Part shown: one piece after another, positions 1 through 10,098 of the stretch
How positions within the stretch are numbered: position 1 is the stretch's first letter
Layout of the letters: each line of letters begins with the position of its first letter
Source: Phanerochaete sordida
Lineage: Eukaryota; Basidiomycota; Agaricomycetes; Polyporales; Phanerochaetaceae
Assembly (NCBI GenBank): GCA_019973155.2
Contig: BPQB01000020.1
Span: 1-64,000 of the forward strand
Direction of reading: 5' to 3'
Length of the DNA stretch: 64,000 nt
The notes under the pieces: model-generated
What the model was told of the DNA's origin: nothing
The model's input: only the letters and a program-made list of their open reading frames with translations
Database searches by the model: none
Program-made: the position numbers and the translations under genes

Positions 1-534
1 GCGCGTGGCACAGACGCCAGCGCTCCTGATGGCGCATCACACCACAGCCGCCAGCGTCCCCGACGCGCGTCACTGTCGGTCCATCACGTGTCAGAACAGC
101 CCCAGGGCTCTGCGCGTAGCCTCGTGAACTCCCCGGGCCGAAACCATCATACCTGATGACTCCCCGGACGCAGCCTCGCCGAAAGGCCCGGAATACTCAG
201 CCACACTGATGCATCTCCGACCTGTTTCGCCCTTCGATCCCAAGCGCTCTGAAACACGCGCGACCTTCACATCACATGATTGCCTGGTCCGTGCGCAGCC
301 CTCAGTAGTATATATACCCTCGCTCCTGTAGTCTGTCCGTCATCTCGACCTCTTGGTCAATACGGACAGGTAAGCCCCAGTTTGTAACTTAGAATACAAC
401 GCTAATATTATCTTGGTCAATACGGACAGCTGAACAAGTTGTGCGTCAGCTGCGTGACTCGCTCCGCCGCGCCTCGTCGTCGCGCTCCCCGTTTGTTGTC
501 CCTCGTGCAGCGTTTGTACCCTCGGTCCGCAACA
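1..534 (+). repeat. LTR of the Gypsy-2 family, plus orientation, cut by the window edge
   Basis: This segment is repeated, inverted and diverged, at about 20995-21529. It has LTR architecture: a TATA box (309-316), a predicted transcription start at ATCTCGACCT (342-351), and a terminal CA at 533-534. The start is inferred because the decamer at 342-351 is the complement of a decamer just downstream of the other copy, the arrangement of a self-primed retrotransposon. An intron-like stretch (370-429) lies inside it. Right of 534 comes coding sequence of the minus-strand Gypsy-2, so this LTR is a solo LTR or the 3' end of another element inserted in that pol gene. The left boundary is outside the window, so no target duplication can be checked. 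Confidence 0.75.
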
Positions 535-1288
535 AGTTGTCTCTGATGTGTTTCTCGAGTGGCGCTATCTTAGCAAACACTGCAGCTGCTGCGATCTTAA
601 AGTGCTCTGGCTTGAGCACGATCTGGGACCTGTTATCCTCTTTGTCTGAGATGTAGAGAGAGAATGGTCGCGAGAGGAGATCGGCGATCAGGTGGGTCTC
701 TCCAGGCTTGTGAACAATGTGGAAGCCGTATTTGGCTAGGTAGCAGGCCCAGCGAGCTTGTTTACGATTGAGATTCTGTGCGGTCTTCCAATACTGGAGG
801 TTCTGGTGATTCGTCCAGATATTGAAGGGCTCGGGAAGGCCCTTGAGGAACTGACGCCAGTCTTTCAGGGCCTTGATGATTGCTAGCATCTCACGGTCCC
901 AGATCTCGTAGTTGCGTTCCGCAGGACTCATCGTCTGAGAATGGAACACGATGGAATGCCAGAGCTTGTCGTTTGGATCCAGCTGGGTGATAACTCCCCC
1001 GGTGGCGTAGCCAGAGGCATCGGTCTCTATCTTGGTTGAATAGTCGATGTTCCACATGGCGAGCACGGGCTGAGTCGTAAACGCGCGCTTGTGCGTCCCG
1101 AAAGCGTCCGCCTGAGCAGAGCTCCAATTAAACGGTACGTCCTTCTTCGTCAGATCATGCAGAGGGCAAGAGATCTTAGAGCAGTCCTTGATGAAGTGAC
1201 GGTAGAAGTTGGCAAACCCAACGAAACCTCGAACGTCTTTGAGATTCTTGGGTGTAGGCCACTCTGTAACCGCCTTAACCTTAGCGGG
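535..1288 (-). pseudogene. Gypsy-2 pol, 3' part: RT connection, RNase H, start of integrase
   Basis: Read on the minus strand from 1288, the frame is open through the end of the RT thumb/connection (FVGFANFYRHFIKDCSK), the RNase H core (TDASGYATGGV, then RNYEIWDREMLAI, then TNHQNLQYW) and the RNase H end motif (HKPGETHLIADLLSRP). It then runs into the first residues of an integrase region, where an LTR in opposite orientation interrupts it at 534. The other half of the gene lies at 14976-15865. The two halves join in frame once the 1289-14975 element and one GCGGG copy are removed. This is a Ty3/Gypsy pol fragment, now inactive. Confidence 0.9.
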
Positions 1289-1619
1289 TGTGACGGACGG
1301 TTACCTTACGATGGAGGTGCGAACCCGCTCGTGTGGACTGCGCGTAGCGCCCGAACATAGATACGCGCGCCTGACACGTAGACGACTTCAGAACATAACC
1401 ATCGACTCGCATTTTCTCGTCCTTCTGTTTCTTTCTTCGTCTCTTCGTCGCTCGTCTCCATAGCTCTCGTCTCGCTTCTATCTCATCTCGAATATATCTC
1501 ATTCTCCGCTCTGATTCATCTCGCGGCGCGCGTGCGCCACTCTACCTTACGGCACTCTGTTCCGCCCTCTGAGGTCCCCTCGGCTTACCCCTCACGGACG
1601 CCCTGAATAGGCCGTCACA
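1289..1619 (+). repeat. 5' LTR of Gypsy-1
   Basis: 331 bp with inverted ends TGTGACGG and CCGTCACA, nearly identical to 14645-14975 (five differences, all transitions). A pyrimidine-rich tract and an ATATAT stretch in the middle are possible promoter parts. Three bases after the LTR end a TGG (1623-1625) begins a possible primer-binding site; I could not match it to a tRNA from memory. Confidence 0.93.
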
Positions 1620-1658
1620 AAGTGGACATTCAGGGGATAAGCCTGGGGTTCTGATAGA

Positions 1659-4600
1659 ATGTCTTTACGACGACCAACGCCCGTCGACCCGGGTCCTGGC
1701 GCAGCACACAGCGGCGGAACTCCGGAAGCAACAGAAGGGCATGCGGTCGCCGCCGATTCTGCGAGACCCCCTGGTAGGTCGGCGACCCCTATCACCTCCC
1801 TCTCGGTTTACCCTCCGGGAGCGTACCGGTCGCCGACCCTGTCACGAACCGACGACCCCCAGAGTCGCCGGCTGTCGTCGGCCTCTGACTCTACGGTGAA
1901 AATGCCCTCCTGGCCATTTACGAAGCCTATCGATACCGGTCAACCTTCCCAACTAGCGGCTGTGTCGGAAGGCGCCGAACACTCTCCGGAAGCCGCCAGC
2001 AGCGCATACACCGTCGTGTCCTCAGCGGCCGCCGTGTTGCTTCCGAGCGAAGAAGAGGAACGGCCTCGAAGTTCTAGGCCGGGCTCTCTTATAGGACGAA
2101 GCGTCTCGGCCATTAGCCAGCTCTCGCATGCGACGGCGCAGTCTGTAGACTCGCAAAGTAGCAACGATTCGCTGGTGGGCGCAATTCTGCGGAAGAAAAG
2201 GTCGCTGCCGGAAGTCCTCCGGAAGCAGCTTCCCGGCGAACTGATCATGCTCTACCTAGAGGGACCGCCCAACGGTCTCTTGCTGTCCAGTCGGGTGGAA
2301 GCTCTGCTTTCGATGAAGCTCTTAGGGGCGGATATCGAGCAAGCCCTGGTGGAGATCGTCGTGCCCCAAACTCGGCAGAAGATATCCAAGTACGTCTGCA
2401 AGCTAACCGACCCCAACCTGGACAACCTCATCTTCGTGCGACGCGAATTCGATTCGATACTACGAACGCTCGCGCAGGCCACGCAACTCGAGCCCGCGTA
2501 TCAGATCGACGCGAACGAGGTCCTATTGGCTCTGCTACACGGGTCGGACACCTTGTTAGAAGTCCGATCGGCCTTCATTGAGTTGCAGGGACGAGTTCGC
2601 AAGGCCAAACGACACCTCAGGCGCGCGCTAGCGACGCTACTAGGTGTCCCCGAGAACTCCCCTGCTCCTTCGGAGCTCGACCTCTCGGAATTCGTGCCAG
2701 CATTCAGACATCCGGAGACGGCACTGAGGAAGATTGTGCTGCACTCTAAAGGAGTAGGACGGCTCTCCGAAGCGGAGCTGCGGCTCCTCGAGGAAGGGAC
2801 GCCCTTGCCCGCGGTGCTTAAAAGCAATGCCGCATACTGGAACGCTGTCTTCGGATCGACGCCCGCTTCCCCCGACACGGAGGAAGCGCAAGTCGAGAGG
2901 CACTTGCTCAGAGACGTGAGCTCCCCGGAGGCGGCGTCTCCACAGGAGAAGTCAGGAGAAGCGCTTCATGAGGGAACGGCCAAGGGAAAGGCCGTAGCCT
3001 TCCAGCCGGCGTCCCCTCAGGCAGCGAGGGACACGCGCGAGTTCGCGGCGCAAGTGGAAGACGCGACACCCTCGGATCGGGCATTCGAGTCAGCCTCGGG
3101 CGCGGTCCAGCGGGACAGCGAAGCCGCTCAACCCGGGTACGGGGCGCCTCGTCCTTCTAGCGGCCGACCCAGGGAGACAGCAATTCTGGGGCACGCTCCT
3201 CAACCCCAGTATCCGGTCGGCCTAGTCAGACCGGGTACAGGTCGACCGCCAGTGCCGGAAACGGCTCCCGCACCTACCAATCGCGCGAAGGAGACGCCCC
3301 CGCACATGCAACGAAACGTCCCACAGCGCATGTCTATCAAGCCGCAGCAGTTCGGCAACTACGTTCCGGGAGTCGTTCCAGCCACTGCGCCTCACGCAGG
3401 CAGAACCGCCCCTCAGGGCGCGCCTCACACGACGGTTCGTCCGCCGATGACCGCCCCTGCGGGCCCGACCTGGAACGCTCCGCACTATCGGCAACCTCTA
3501 CTGTCTCAAGCTGCAGCCTTCACACGGGCTCAAGCGTCACTGGGGCCAGCACACGGGTTCGGAGAATCCATCTCGCAAGCCCCGCGCCGAGGAGGACCGT
3601 CGCAAGGCGGAGGAAACGGCTCTCCAGCTGGTATAGGCCCCGGAGACGGCCACGGAGGCGGAAGGCAGGGGGGCCCTCCTCCCAATGGAGGCCGAGATCC
3701 TCCGCCTGACGATCCGAATGGCGGTACCAACCAAGCCTTCCCACTCTTCAATCCGCGCGAAGTAGGCCGCGGGATGGGAGGCGGAGGCCCTTCGGGCCCA
3801 CCAGGAGGTGGTGGCTACCAGATCGATTTCGAAGACGCCGCAGGACGCAATAACGCGGGATCTTTCAACCTGCAGCCCCGCATTGATCTGCGCCTGAAGC
3901 TCGACGATTTACCGGCTTGGGGCGGTGACTTTGGCACAGCTATCGACTATCTCGTCCAAGTCGAAGGACTCGCCGCGCTCGGCGGACACCTTCCCCGGCA
4001 ATTGGGCTTGGCTCTGGCTATGCGGTTCGTCCCGGGGTCGGAAGTAGCCAAATGGTTCACCACCCTTCCGTACTGGGAAAAAGAGGCTATGCGGGCCGAC
4101 TACGCTGAGTTCTTGCGCAGGATCCGGGACAACTACCTAGGTCCGGACTGGGCTTTCGAGCAGCTGCAAGAATACGCGGAAATTAAGTTCAGACAGTCCG
4201 GCGAGGAGCGCGAAACGCCATGCGCCTTCGCTCACCGCAGGGTTATCTGCAGCCGAATTCTTAACATGGTGCCCACCGATGACCAAGGAAGAATCGATGG
4301 CGCCGCAGAGGTCAAGGAAGCCTTACGCGTTTTCCCGATCCCTTGGAAGACGCGCCTGGATCCCCTCAACCTCAAGTCGTCCGCGGAGCTCCAATTGGTG
4401 CTACGCCGTCTCTCGGACTCGTTAGTGTTCGAGTTCGAGTCGTACCGCAAGTCGAGGAGCGACGCCAATCGCATCCACGTCCGCGACCTCCTCCCGGCGC
4501 TCGACGCGCTGCAAGTATCCATTCCAAACGACCCTCGGAAGAAGAGGTCGTTCCGTTCGTTCGGATCCTCGAAAGCGGCCTCTGGCTCGCGTGAGTCCGC

Positions 4601-6233
4601 TTCTCACCGAGTCGCTCGTGTGGCCGAAGTCAAAGGCGATCCAGCTAGTTTGTCGTCAGAAGAAGAGGACGGACAGTTCGCGGCGGCATTCGCGGTCATC
4701 AAGAGCAGTCAGCGTCGACCGTCCAACAGCCGGTATGCTTTCTCCAAGCGCGACGACTTCAAGTCGCCCCTCCGGAGGCCGCCGGTGCCTTGCAAGGCTT
4801 GCGGCAGCCACAAACATTGGGACGCTGAGTGCCCGATGGCTGGAGCGCACCGAACCTTGAAGGAAGTGAAGGAGGTCCATGCGCTAGACACCGAACGCCC
4901 GCCCGAGCAAGCTTCACTGTACGATTCCATGTATGAGTCCATTTCCCGCAAATATACTGCTTCAGCGTATGTCGCCGAGTCACAGGCGGCAATAGCCGGT
5001 CCTGACGTGGCTCGAGCTGCAGGAAAGGCCTCTACTCGTCAAGCTTTCAAGGTTGAGATCGAGGATCTAGCGGATGAGCAGGGTGGCGGGGGGCGCGTAA
5101 ATGACCCGCTCGGCCTTCACGACGCTCTCCTAAGGCACCTCGACGATACAGCGCCACTTGCGACTGAGGAACCGAGCGTGAATCTCTGCCCGCCAAAGGC
5201 TTCCATCGAGATATTTCCCCGCCGGAGCTTCGAAAGCGGAAAGTCCTCCATTGGTGTCTCCGTGCTCTCGCTCAAAAGACGCGCAGGATGTCCGCGGAAC
5301 GCGGAGATTGACCTTCGATTGGACTCCGGCGCGGACGTCTCCCTGGTCTCTTCGGAGTTCTACCACTCCTTGCCCCAGCGCCCGCGACTCAAGAAAGGGG
5401 AACGCTTGAAACTCTGGCAGCTCCTGGATAAGAGCGCGCAGATTGACGGCTACATCACCCTCAACCTGTTCGTGAGAGCCTTAGACGGCACGGAGATCAA
5501 GTTGCAATGCGAAGCCTATGTTGTGCCAGAGATGTCAGTCCCCATCCTGCTAGGAGAAGACTTCCAAAGGACTTACGAGTTGAACGTGCGACGGGATCTG
5601 GAAAAGGGCACTCGCGTCTCTTTCGCCGACCTGCCTTACGAAGTTCCCGCGAGGCCCGTGTCAAAGAAGACTAAGATCCCGGCGCTGATGCAGAGCATGA
5701 GTGCCGAATCTTCTTTCGTTCGGGCCAAGGCTTCGAGGCGCAGAGCGGGTCTACGAGCTAGACGGCGGCGAGCCGACCTGAAGCGCAAAGAAGAGGTCCT
5801 GCTGAAGCACGACGTCACTCTTGCCCCGGGAACCGTCCGGCTAGTGTCGGTAGACATGGACGCTGAGCTGGGGCAGGACTGGCTGATAGAGAAGGCCTTG
5901 ATCGAGGCCCAGCCGGGCCTTCACCTCGCTGTTCCTAACTGCCTGGTGTCAGCGGACGACCCCAGGATACTGCTCACCAACCCTACGGACAAGCCGCTCC
6001 ACCTAGCGGCGGGAACCGTTCTCGGCTTGAAACGCGACCCGACGGTCTACTTCGACTCGCCGAAATCGTTGGCACAACTAGAACGAATGCTCCACGCCGC
6101 CGCTCGAGTTGCCGCGCTGGCTGAAGCCACGCGCAATATCTCGGGCGACGCCGAAGAGCGGGGGGCAGCGAGCGAGGCGACAGCAGCAGCACAGGCGGAG
6201 GAACAGCCGAGCGAGAAGGAAGGCGCCGCTTAA
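1659..6233 (+). CDS. Gypsy-1 Gag-protease polyprotein (1524 aa)
   Basis: An exceptionally long Gag reading frame. Residues 1-200 are Ser/Pro-rich. A low-complexity Pro/Gly-rich stretch fills about 480-740. A retrotransposon Gag capsid-like region follows (about 740-950, with LDDLPAWGGDFGTAIDYLVQ and the WFTTLPYW stretch). One CCHC zinc knuckle (CKACGSHKHWDAEC, near residue 1045) would bind the RNA. An aspartic protease domain contains the active-site motif LDSGADVSLVSS near residue 1222. The start ATG is 39 bp after the LTR. The frame ends in TAA (6231-6233), and pol continues in the same frame, so the stop is either a readthrough signal or a mutation. It presumably forms the virus-like particle and processes the polyprotein. 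Confidence 0.9.
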   Translation: MSLRRPTPVDPGPGAAHSGGTPEATEGHAVAADSARPPGRSATPITSLSVYPPGAYRSPTLSRTDDPQSRRLSSASDSTVKMPSWPFTKPIDTGQPSQLAAVSEGAEHSPEAASSAYTVVSSAAAVLLPSEEEERPRSSRPGSLIGRSVSAISQLSHATAQSVDSQSSNDSLVGAILRKKRSLPEVLRKQLPGELIMLYLEGPPNGLLLSSRVEALLSMKLLGADIEQALVEIVVPQTRQKISKYVCKLTDPNLDNLIFVRREFDSILRTLAQATQLEPAYQIDANEVLLALLHGSDTLLEVRSAFIELQGRVRKAKRHLRRALATLLGVPENSPAPSELDLSEFVPAFRHPETALRKIVLHSKGVGRLSEAELRLLEEGTPLPAVLKSNAAYWNAVFGSTPASPDTEEAQVERHLLRDVSSPEAASPQEKSGEALHEGTAKGKAVAFQPASPQAARDTREFAAQVEDATPSDRAFESASGAVQRDSEAAQPGYGAPRPSSGRPRETAILGHAPQPQYPVGLVRPGTGRPPVPETAPAPTNRAKETPPHMQRNVPQRMSIKPQQFGNYVPGVVPATAPHAGRTAPQGAPHTTVRPPMTAPAGPTWNAPHYRQPLLSQAAAFTRAQASLGPAHGFGESISQAPRRGGPSQGGGNGSPAGIGPGDGHGGGRQGGPPPNGGRDPPPDDPNGGTNQAFPLFNPREVGRGMGGGGPSGPPGGGGYQIDFEDAAGRNNAGSFNLQPRIDLRLKLDDLPAWGGDFGTAIDYLVQVEGLAALGGHLPRQLGLALAMRFVPGSEVAKWFTTLPYWEKEAMRADYAEFLRRIRDNYLGPDWAFEQLQEYAEIKFRQSGEERETPCAFAHRRVICSRILNMVPTDDQGRIDGAAEVKEALRVFPIPWKTRLDPLNLKSSAELQLVLRRLSDSLVFEFESYRKSRSDANRIHVRDLLPALDALQVSIPNDPRKKRSFRSFGSSKAASGSRESASHRVARVAEVKGDPASLSSEEEDGQFAAAFAVIKSSQRRPSNSRYAFSKRDDFKSPLRRPPVPCKACGSHKHWDAECPMAGAHRTLKEVKEVHALDTERPPEQASLYDSMYESISRKYTASAYVAESQAAIAGPDVARAAGKASTRQAFKVEIEDLADEQGGGGRVNDPLGLHDALLRHLDDTAPLATEEPSVNLCPPKASIEIFPRRSFESGKSSIGVSVLSLKRRAGCPRNAEIDLRLDSGADVSLVSSEFYHSLPQRPRLKKGERLKLWQLLDKSAQIDGYITLNLFVRALDGTEIKLQCEAYVVPEMSVPILLGEDFQRTYELNVRRDLEKGTRVSFADLPYEVPARPVSKKTKIPALMQSMSAESSFVRAKASRRRAGLRARRRRADLKRKEEVLLKHDVTLAPGTVRLVSVDMDAELGQDWLIEKALIEAQPGLHLAVPNCLVSADDPRILLTNPTDKPLHLAAGTVLGLKRDPTVYFDSPKSLAQLERMLHAAARVAALAEATRNISGDAEERGAASEATAAAQAEEQPSEKEGAA

Positions 6234-6278
6234 GGGGCAGGGAGAGAAGCCCGCTATGCGTCCGGAGACCCAAGAATC

Positions 6279-9200
6279 GTGGACTCGTACGCGCACGGCC
6301 GGAGGCCCGAAGAGCAGAACGACGCGGAAGACGAGTGGGGCCCCAAGACAGCGGAAGTCCCGAACCCCACGATCTACCCATCGGAGAAGATGAAGGATAT
6401 TCTTGACGTAGGAGCCCTACCAGAGCATCTGCAAGACAAAGCTTGGGAGATGCTGAGAAGACGACAGAAAGCGTTTAGCTTCGACGGGAGGCTAGAGCAC
6501 TTACCAACAAGAGTGCACATCCGGACTGTGGACGGGCTACAACCTATCGCGGTTCCCATGTACGGGTCGTCGCCGGCGAAGCGACTCGTCATCGAAGAAC
6601 AGCTTAAGAAGTGGTTCGAACAAGACGTGATCGAACCTTCTATCAGCCCCTGGAGCGCTCCCGTGGTCATTGCGTACCGCAACGGCAAGCCGCGGTTCTG
6701 CGTGGATTACCGAAAGCTCAACGCGCAAACGATCGCGGACGAGTTCCCCATCCCTAGGCAGTCCGAGATACTGGCGGCTCTATCGGGAGCGCAGGTCTTG
6801 TCGTCTTTAGACGCGTTGGCCGGCTTTACACAGATGGAGTTTGATGAATCTGAAAGGGAGAAGACTGCATTCCGTACGCATTTGGGGCTCTTCCAATTCA
6901 AGAGGATGCCCTTTGGCCTCAAGAACGGGCCCTCCATCTTCCAGCGTACTATGCAGTCTATCTTATCCCCTTTCCTCTGGCTCTTCTGCCTGATGTACAT
7001 CGACGACATCGTCGTGTACTCGAAGTCCTACGAGGAGCATATCGAGCATCTAGACAAGGTGCTCGGGGCGTGCGAAGAAGCGGGCCTGACTCTCTCGCCC
7101 GCTAAGTGTCATCTCTTCTATCCGTCTGTCCTCCTGCTGGGTCACAAAGTCAGCCGACTAGGGTTGTCTACGCACGCAGAGAAGGTCAAAGCGATTCTGG
7201 AACTAGCTGCACCAACGAAAGTGTCTCAGCTCCAGACCTTCCTGGGTCTCGTGGGATACTTCTCGTCCTTCATCCCTTACTACTCGATGATAGCGGCCCC
7301 TCTCTTCGCACTGCTCAAGAAGAATACGCCGTGGAGATGGGGCAAGGACGAAGCGCATGCCTTTGAGGAACTCAAGAAGGCTCTGCAGCAGACTCCTGTC
7401 CTGGGACATCCAGAGCAAGGGCGGCCTTACCGGCTCTACACCGATGCGTCCGACGAAGCGCTGGGTTGCGCACTTCAGCAAGTGCAGCCCATACTAGCAG
7501 CGGACTTACAAGACACTCGCTTCTACGAAAGGCTGAGGAAAGCCTTCGAGGAGAAGAAGCCCGTGCCGAAGCTGGTCACGACGCTAGCCGGAGCCCCAGA
7601 GGACATCACCTTCGCGGACGACTGGGGGCCGACCCTCGATCAGACGTCAGTACACGTAGAAAGGGTAATCGGCTACTGGTCGCGCACCTTCAAGCAGGCG
7701 GAGCGGAATTATTCCGCTACGGAAAGGGAAGCACTCGCAGCTAAGGAGGGCTTGATCAAGTTCCAGCCGTTCATTGAGGGAGAACGGATAGCGTTGGTAA
7801 CCGATCACGCCGCTCTGCAGTGGGCGCAGACCTACGAGAACGCGAACCGAAGACTGGCCGCCTGGGGCGCCGTGTTCTCGGCGTACAAGCCGGGGCTAGT
7901 GATCTGCCACCGACCCGGTCGCGTTCACTCGAACGTCGACCCGCTCTCCAGGCTTCCTAGGGACCCTCGGACTGGCGAGGTACGAGGGCCCCCGGAACAT
8001 CAGTCTCATACCAAGGACGATTCCACCGCTATCGCCCCCGACAACGCACCCGCGGAACGTCAAGAAAGAGCGCGTGCTTGCGCTCCCAAGGCAGTGTTTC
8101 TCGCGGAAAGCTCGGGCGACGAACCATTCGCGAAATCGGTGTTCGCGGTCACGCGTGCCGCGGTCCGCCGGGCCAGGGGAGTAGAGGAGCCGGCCCCTCC
8201 GCAAAGGAAAAGGGAGAAACGCCAGACGAAAGCGAAGACTCCCAAGAGCGCGCCAGCCGATGCCTCTGCAGCGGTACATGATCCCGAGGTGGGCGTGGAA
8301 GCCTCCACCGACCTCTTCGAAAAGAAGAGTCAATGGGAGGAGGAGAACGAGCCCCCGCAAGCTCCTCTCCTGCATCTGGAAGAACAGAGAAGGAAGGACT
8401 TCGTCGAAGGTTACGCCAAGGACCCGTACTTCGGCAGTCGATGGCAGGACCCCGCCGCGAGCACGGATTCCTGGTATGCCGGGAAGCGTTTCTATCGGGA
8501 CGCTGACGGGCTGCTATTCTTCCGTGACGCCGATTTCCAGCCTAGATTGTGCGTACCAGCTTCGCTGAGGCCGGCCGTCCTGCGCGCTTTGCACGAGTCC
8601 CCGTTCGACACCGCTCATGCCGGATCTGAACGGCTGTGGAAGAAGATGTCAAACATCTTCTACTGGCCTCGGATGAGGAAGGACGTCAAGAGATTCTGTG
8701 CCACCTGCGACGTATGTCAGAAAGCCAAACCGCGCAATTTCTCACGCTACGGACGGCTCCTCCCCAACGCCATCGCCTCTCGCCCGTTCGAGTCGGTATC
8801 CATGGACCTGATAGTGGGTCTACCCATGTCAGAAGGCTTCAACGCTATTTGGGTAGTAGTCGATAGACTCACCAAATTCGTCCTCTTCGTCCCCACGACG
8901 TCGGGCCTATCCGCTGAAGGCTTCGCCGATCTATTCGTCAAACACGTAGCCTGCAAGTTCGGCATACCCGAGTATATCATTACGGACCGGGATCCGAGGT
9001 GGACGAGCGATTTCTAGAGACACGTCGCCCGATACTTGCGGGTGGACATGTGGTTCTCGTCGTCGCATCACCCACAGCACGATGGCCAGACCGAGGTGGC
9101 GAACAAGCAGCTGGAAGTTATGCTGCGTAGCTACGTCTCCAAGGACAGAGCCAGCTGGGCAAACTGGCTGCACCTGCTGCAGCACGCGCATAATAGCTTG

Positions 9201-9878
9201 GCTGCCGGTTCTACGGGGTATAGCCCGTACTTCTTGCTATACGGATTCCAGCCTCGCGACGGCCTAGTGGGCCTGAAGAATCGAGAGGATATAGAGAGGG
9301 CCCCTCTATCAGCCTCGGCGACTGCGTTCATCGAGGAGCTCGAAGCTCACCGCGAGAACGCGCGTCTCGCGCTCGCTCGGGCGCAAGATTCTCAAGCCCG
9401 GGCCTACAACAAAGGTCGGCGGTTGCTGGTATTCAAACCCGGCGACCTGGTCCTCGTCAATCCACACTCCATCGAGTGGAAGGAGTCGAAGGGCGAGGGC
9501 GCGAAGCTAGCCCCCAAGTACGTCGGGCCCTTCCCCGTCCAGGAACGAGTTGGAGAAAATACGTACAGACTGGACCTACCCGACTCTTTCGGCGGGTCGT
9601 GCGTCCTCAACATCCAGCACCTGACTGCTTATCAGCGGTCTCCGGATGAGTGGGGTTTACGCGCCTCCATAGAAAGTTCCCGGGAAGATCGCGTACCGAG
9701 CGAAGAGTATCAGGTCGAGAAGATAGTCAGGCACCGCTTCAATCGGAAGACCGGCGCTATGCAGTTCCTCGTCAGGTGGACGGGCTTCACGCCCCTCTAC
9801 GACTCATGGCTGTCCGCCAAGGACCTGCGGAATGCTCCCAGGCCCCTGTACGACTACAAGCTCTTGCATCAGGTCTAA
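6279..9878 (+). pseudogene. Gypsy-1 pol: RT, RNase H, integrase, chromodomain, broken by an in-frame TAG
   Basis: This continues the Gag frame after the TAA at 6231; the first codon here is GTG, with no early ATG. RT shows FCVDYRKLNAQT, the FKRMPFGLKNGPS motif and catalytic YIDD. RNase H (TDASDEALG, RNYSATEREALA, TDHAALQWA) carries an extra segment of nearly 60 residues between its first two parts. The integrase has an HHCC zinc-binding end (HESPFDTAHAG, then CATCDVCQ) and the DDE core (VSMDLIVGLP; ITDRDPRWTS; HPQHDGQTEVANK). A TAG at 9015-9017 lies between the second D and the E, where related integrases usually have Trp, so TGG to TAG is likely. The C-terminus (about 9705-9860) is a chromodomain (VEKIVRHRF, FLVRWTGF, YDSWL), which steers integration to marked chromatin in this family. 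Confidence 0.93.
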
Positions 9879-10098
9879 CGATCCGTCGGTAAGCGAAGGC
9901 TCTCGCAGGACACGAGGCCTACACGCCGACTGCACGCCCGCTAGTAAGCGAGGCGAACCCGTTGATATGTACTTGGCCCCCTCTCGGTCTCTCTCCCCAT
10001 CTCTCTTCCTCTCCCTCTACCGTTCCTCTTTCCTCGCGCTCGCCGCTCGCAATATCGCTCCCGCCATTGTTCGATACCTCGCGCCTTTCGCTCTCACC

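Noticed and set aside
89..428. A 340-bp LTR from TGTCAGAACA to AATACGGACA
   Set aside because: The ends look like TG..CA, but homology with the other copy continues past both ends, and the priming match places the true LTR end at 534.
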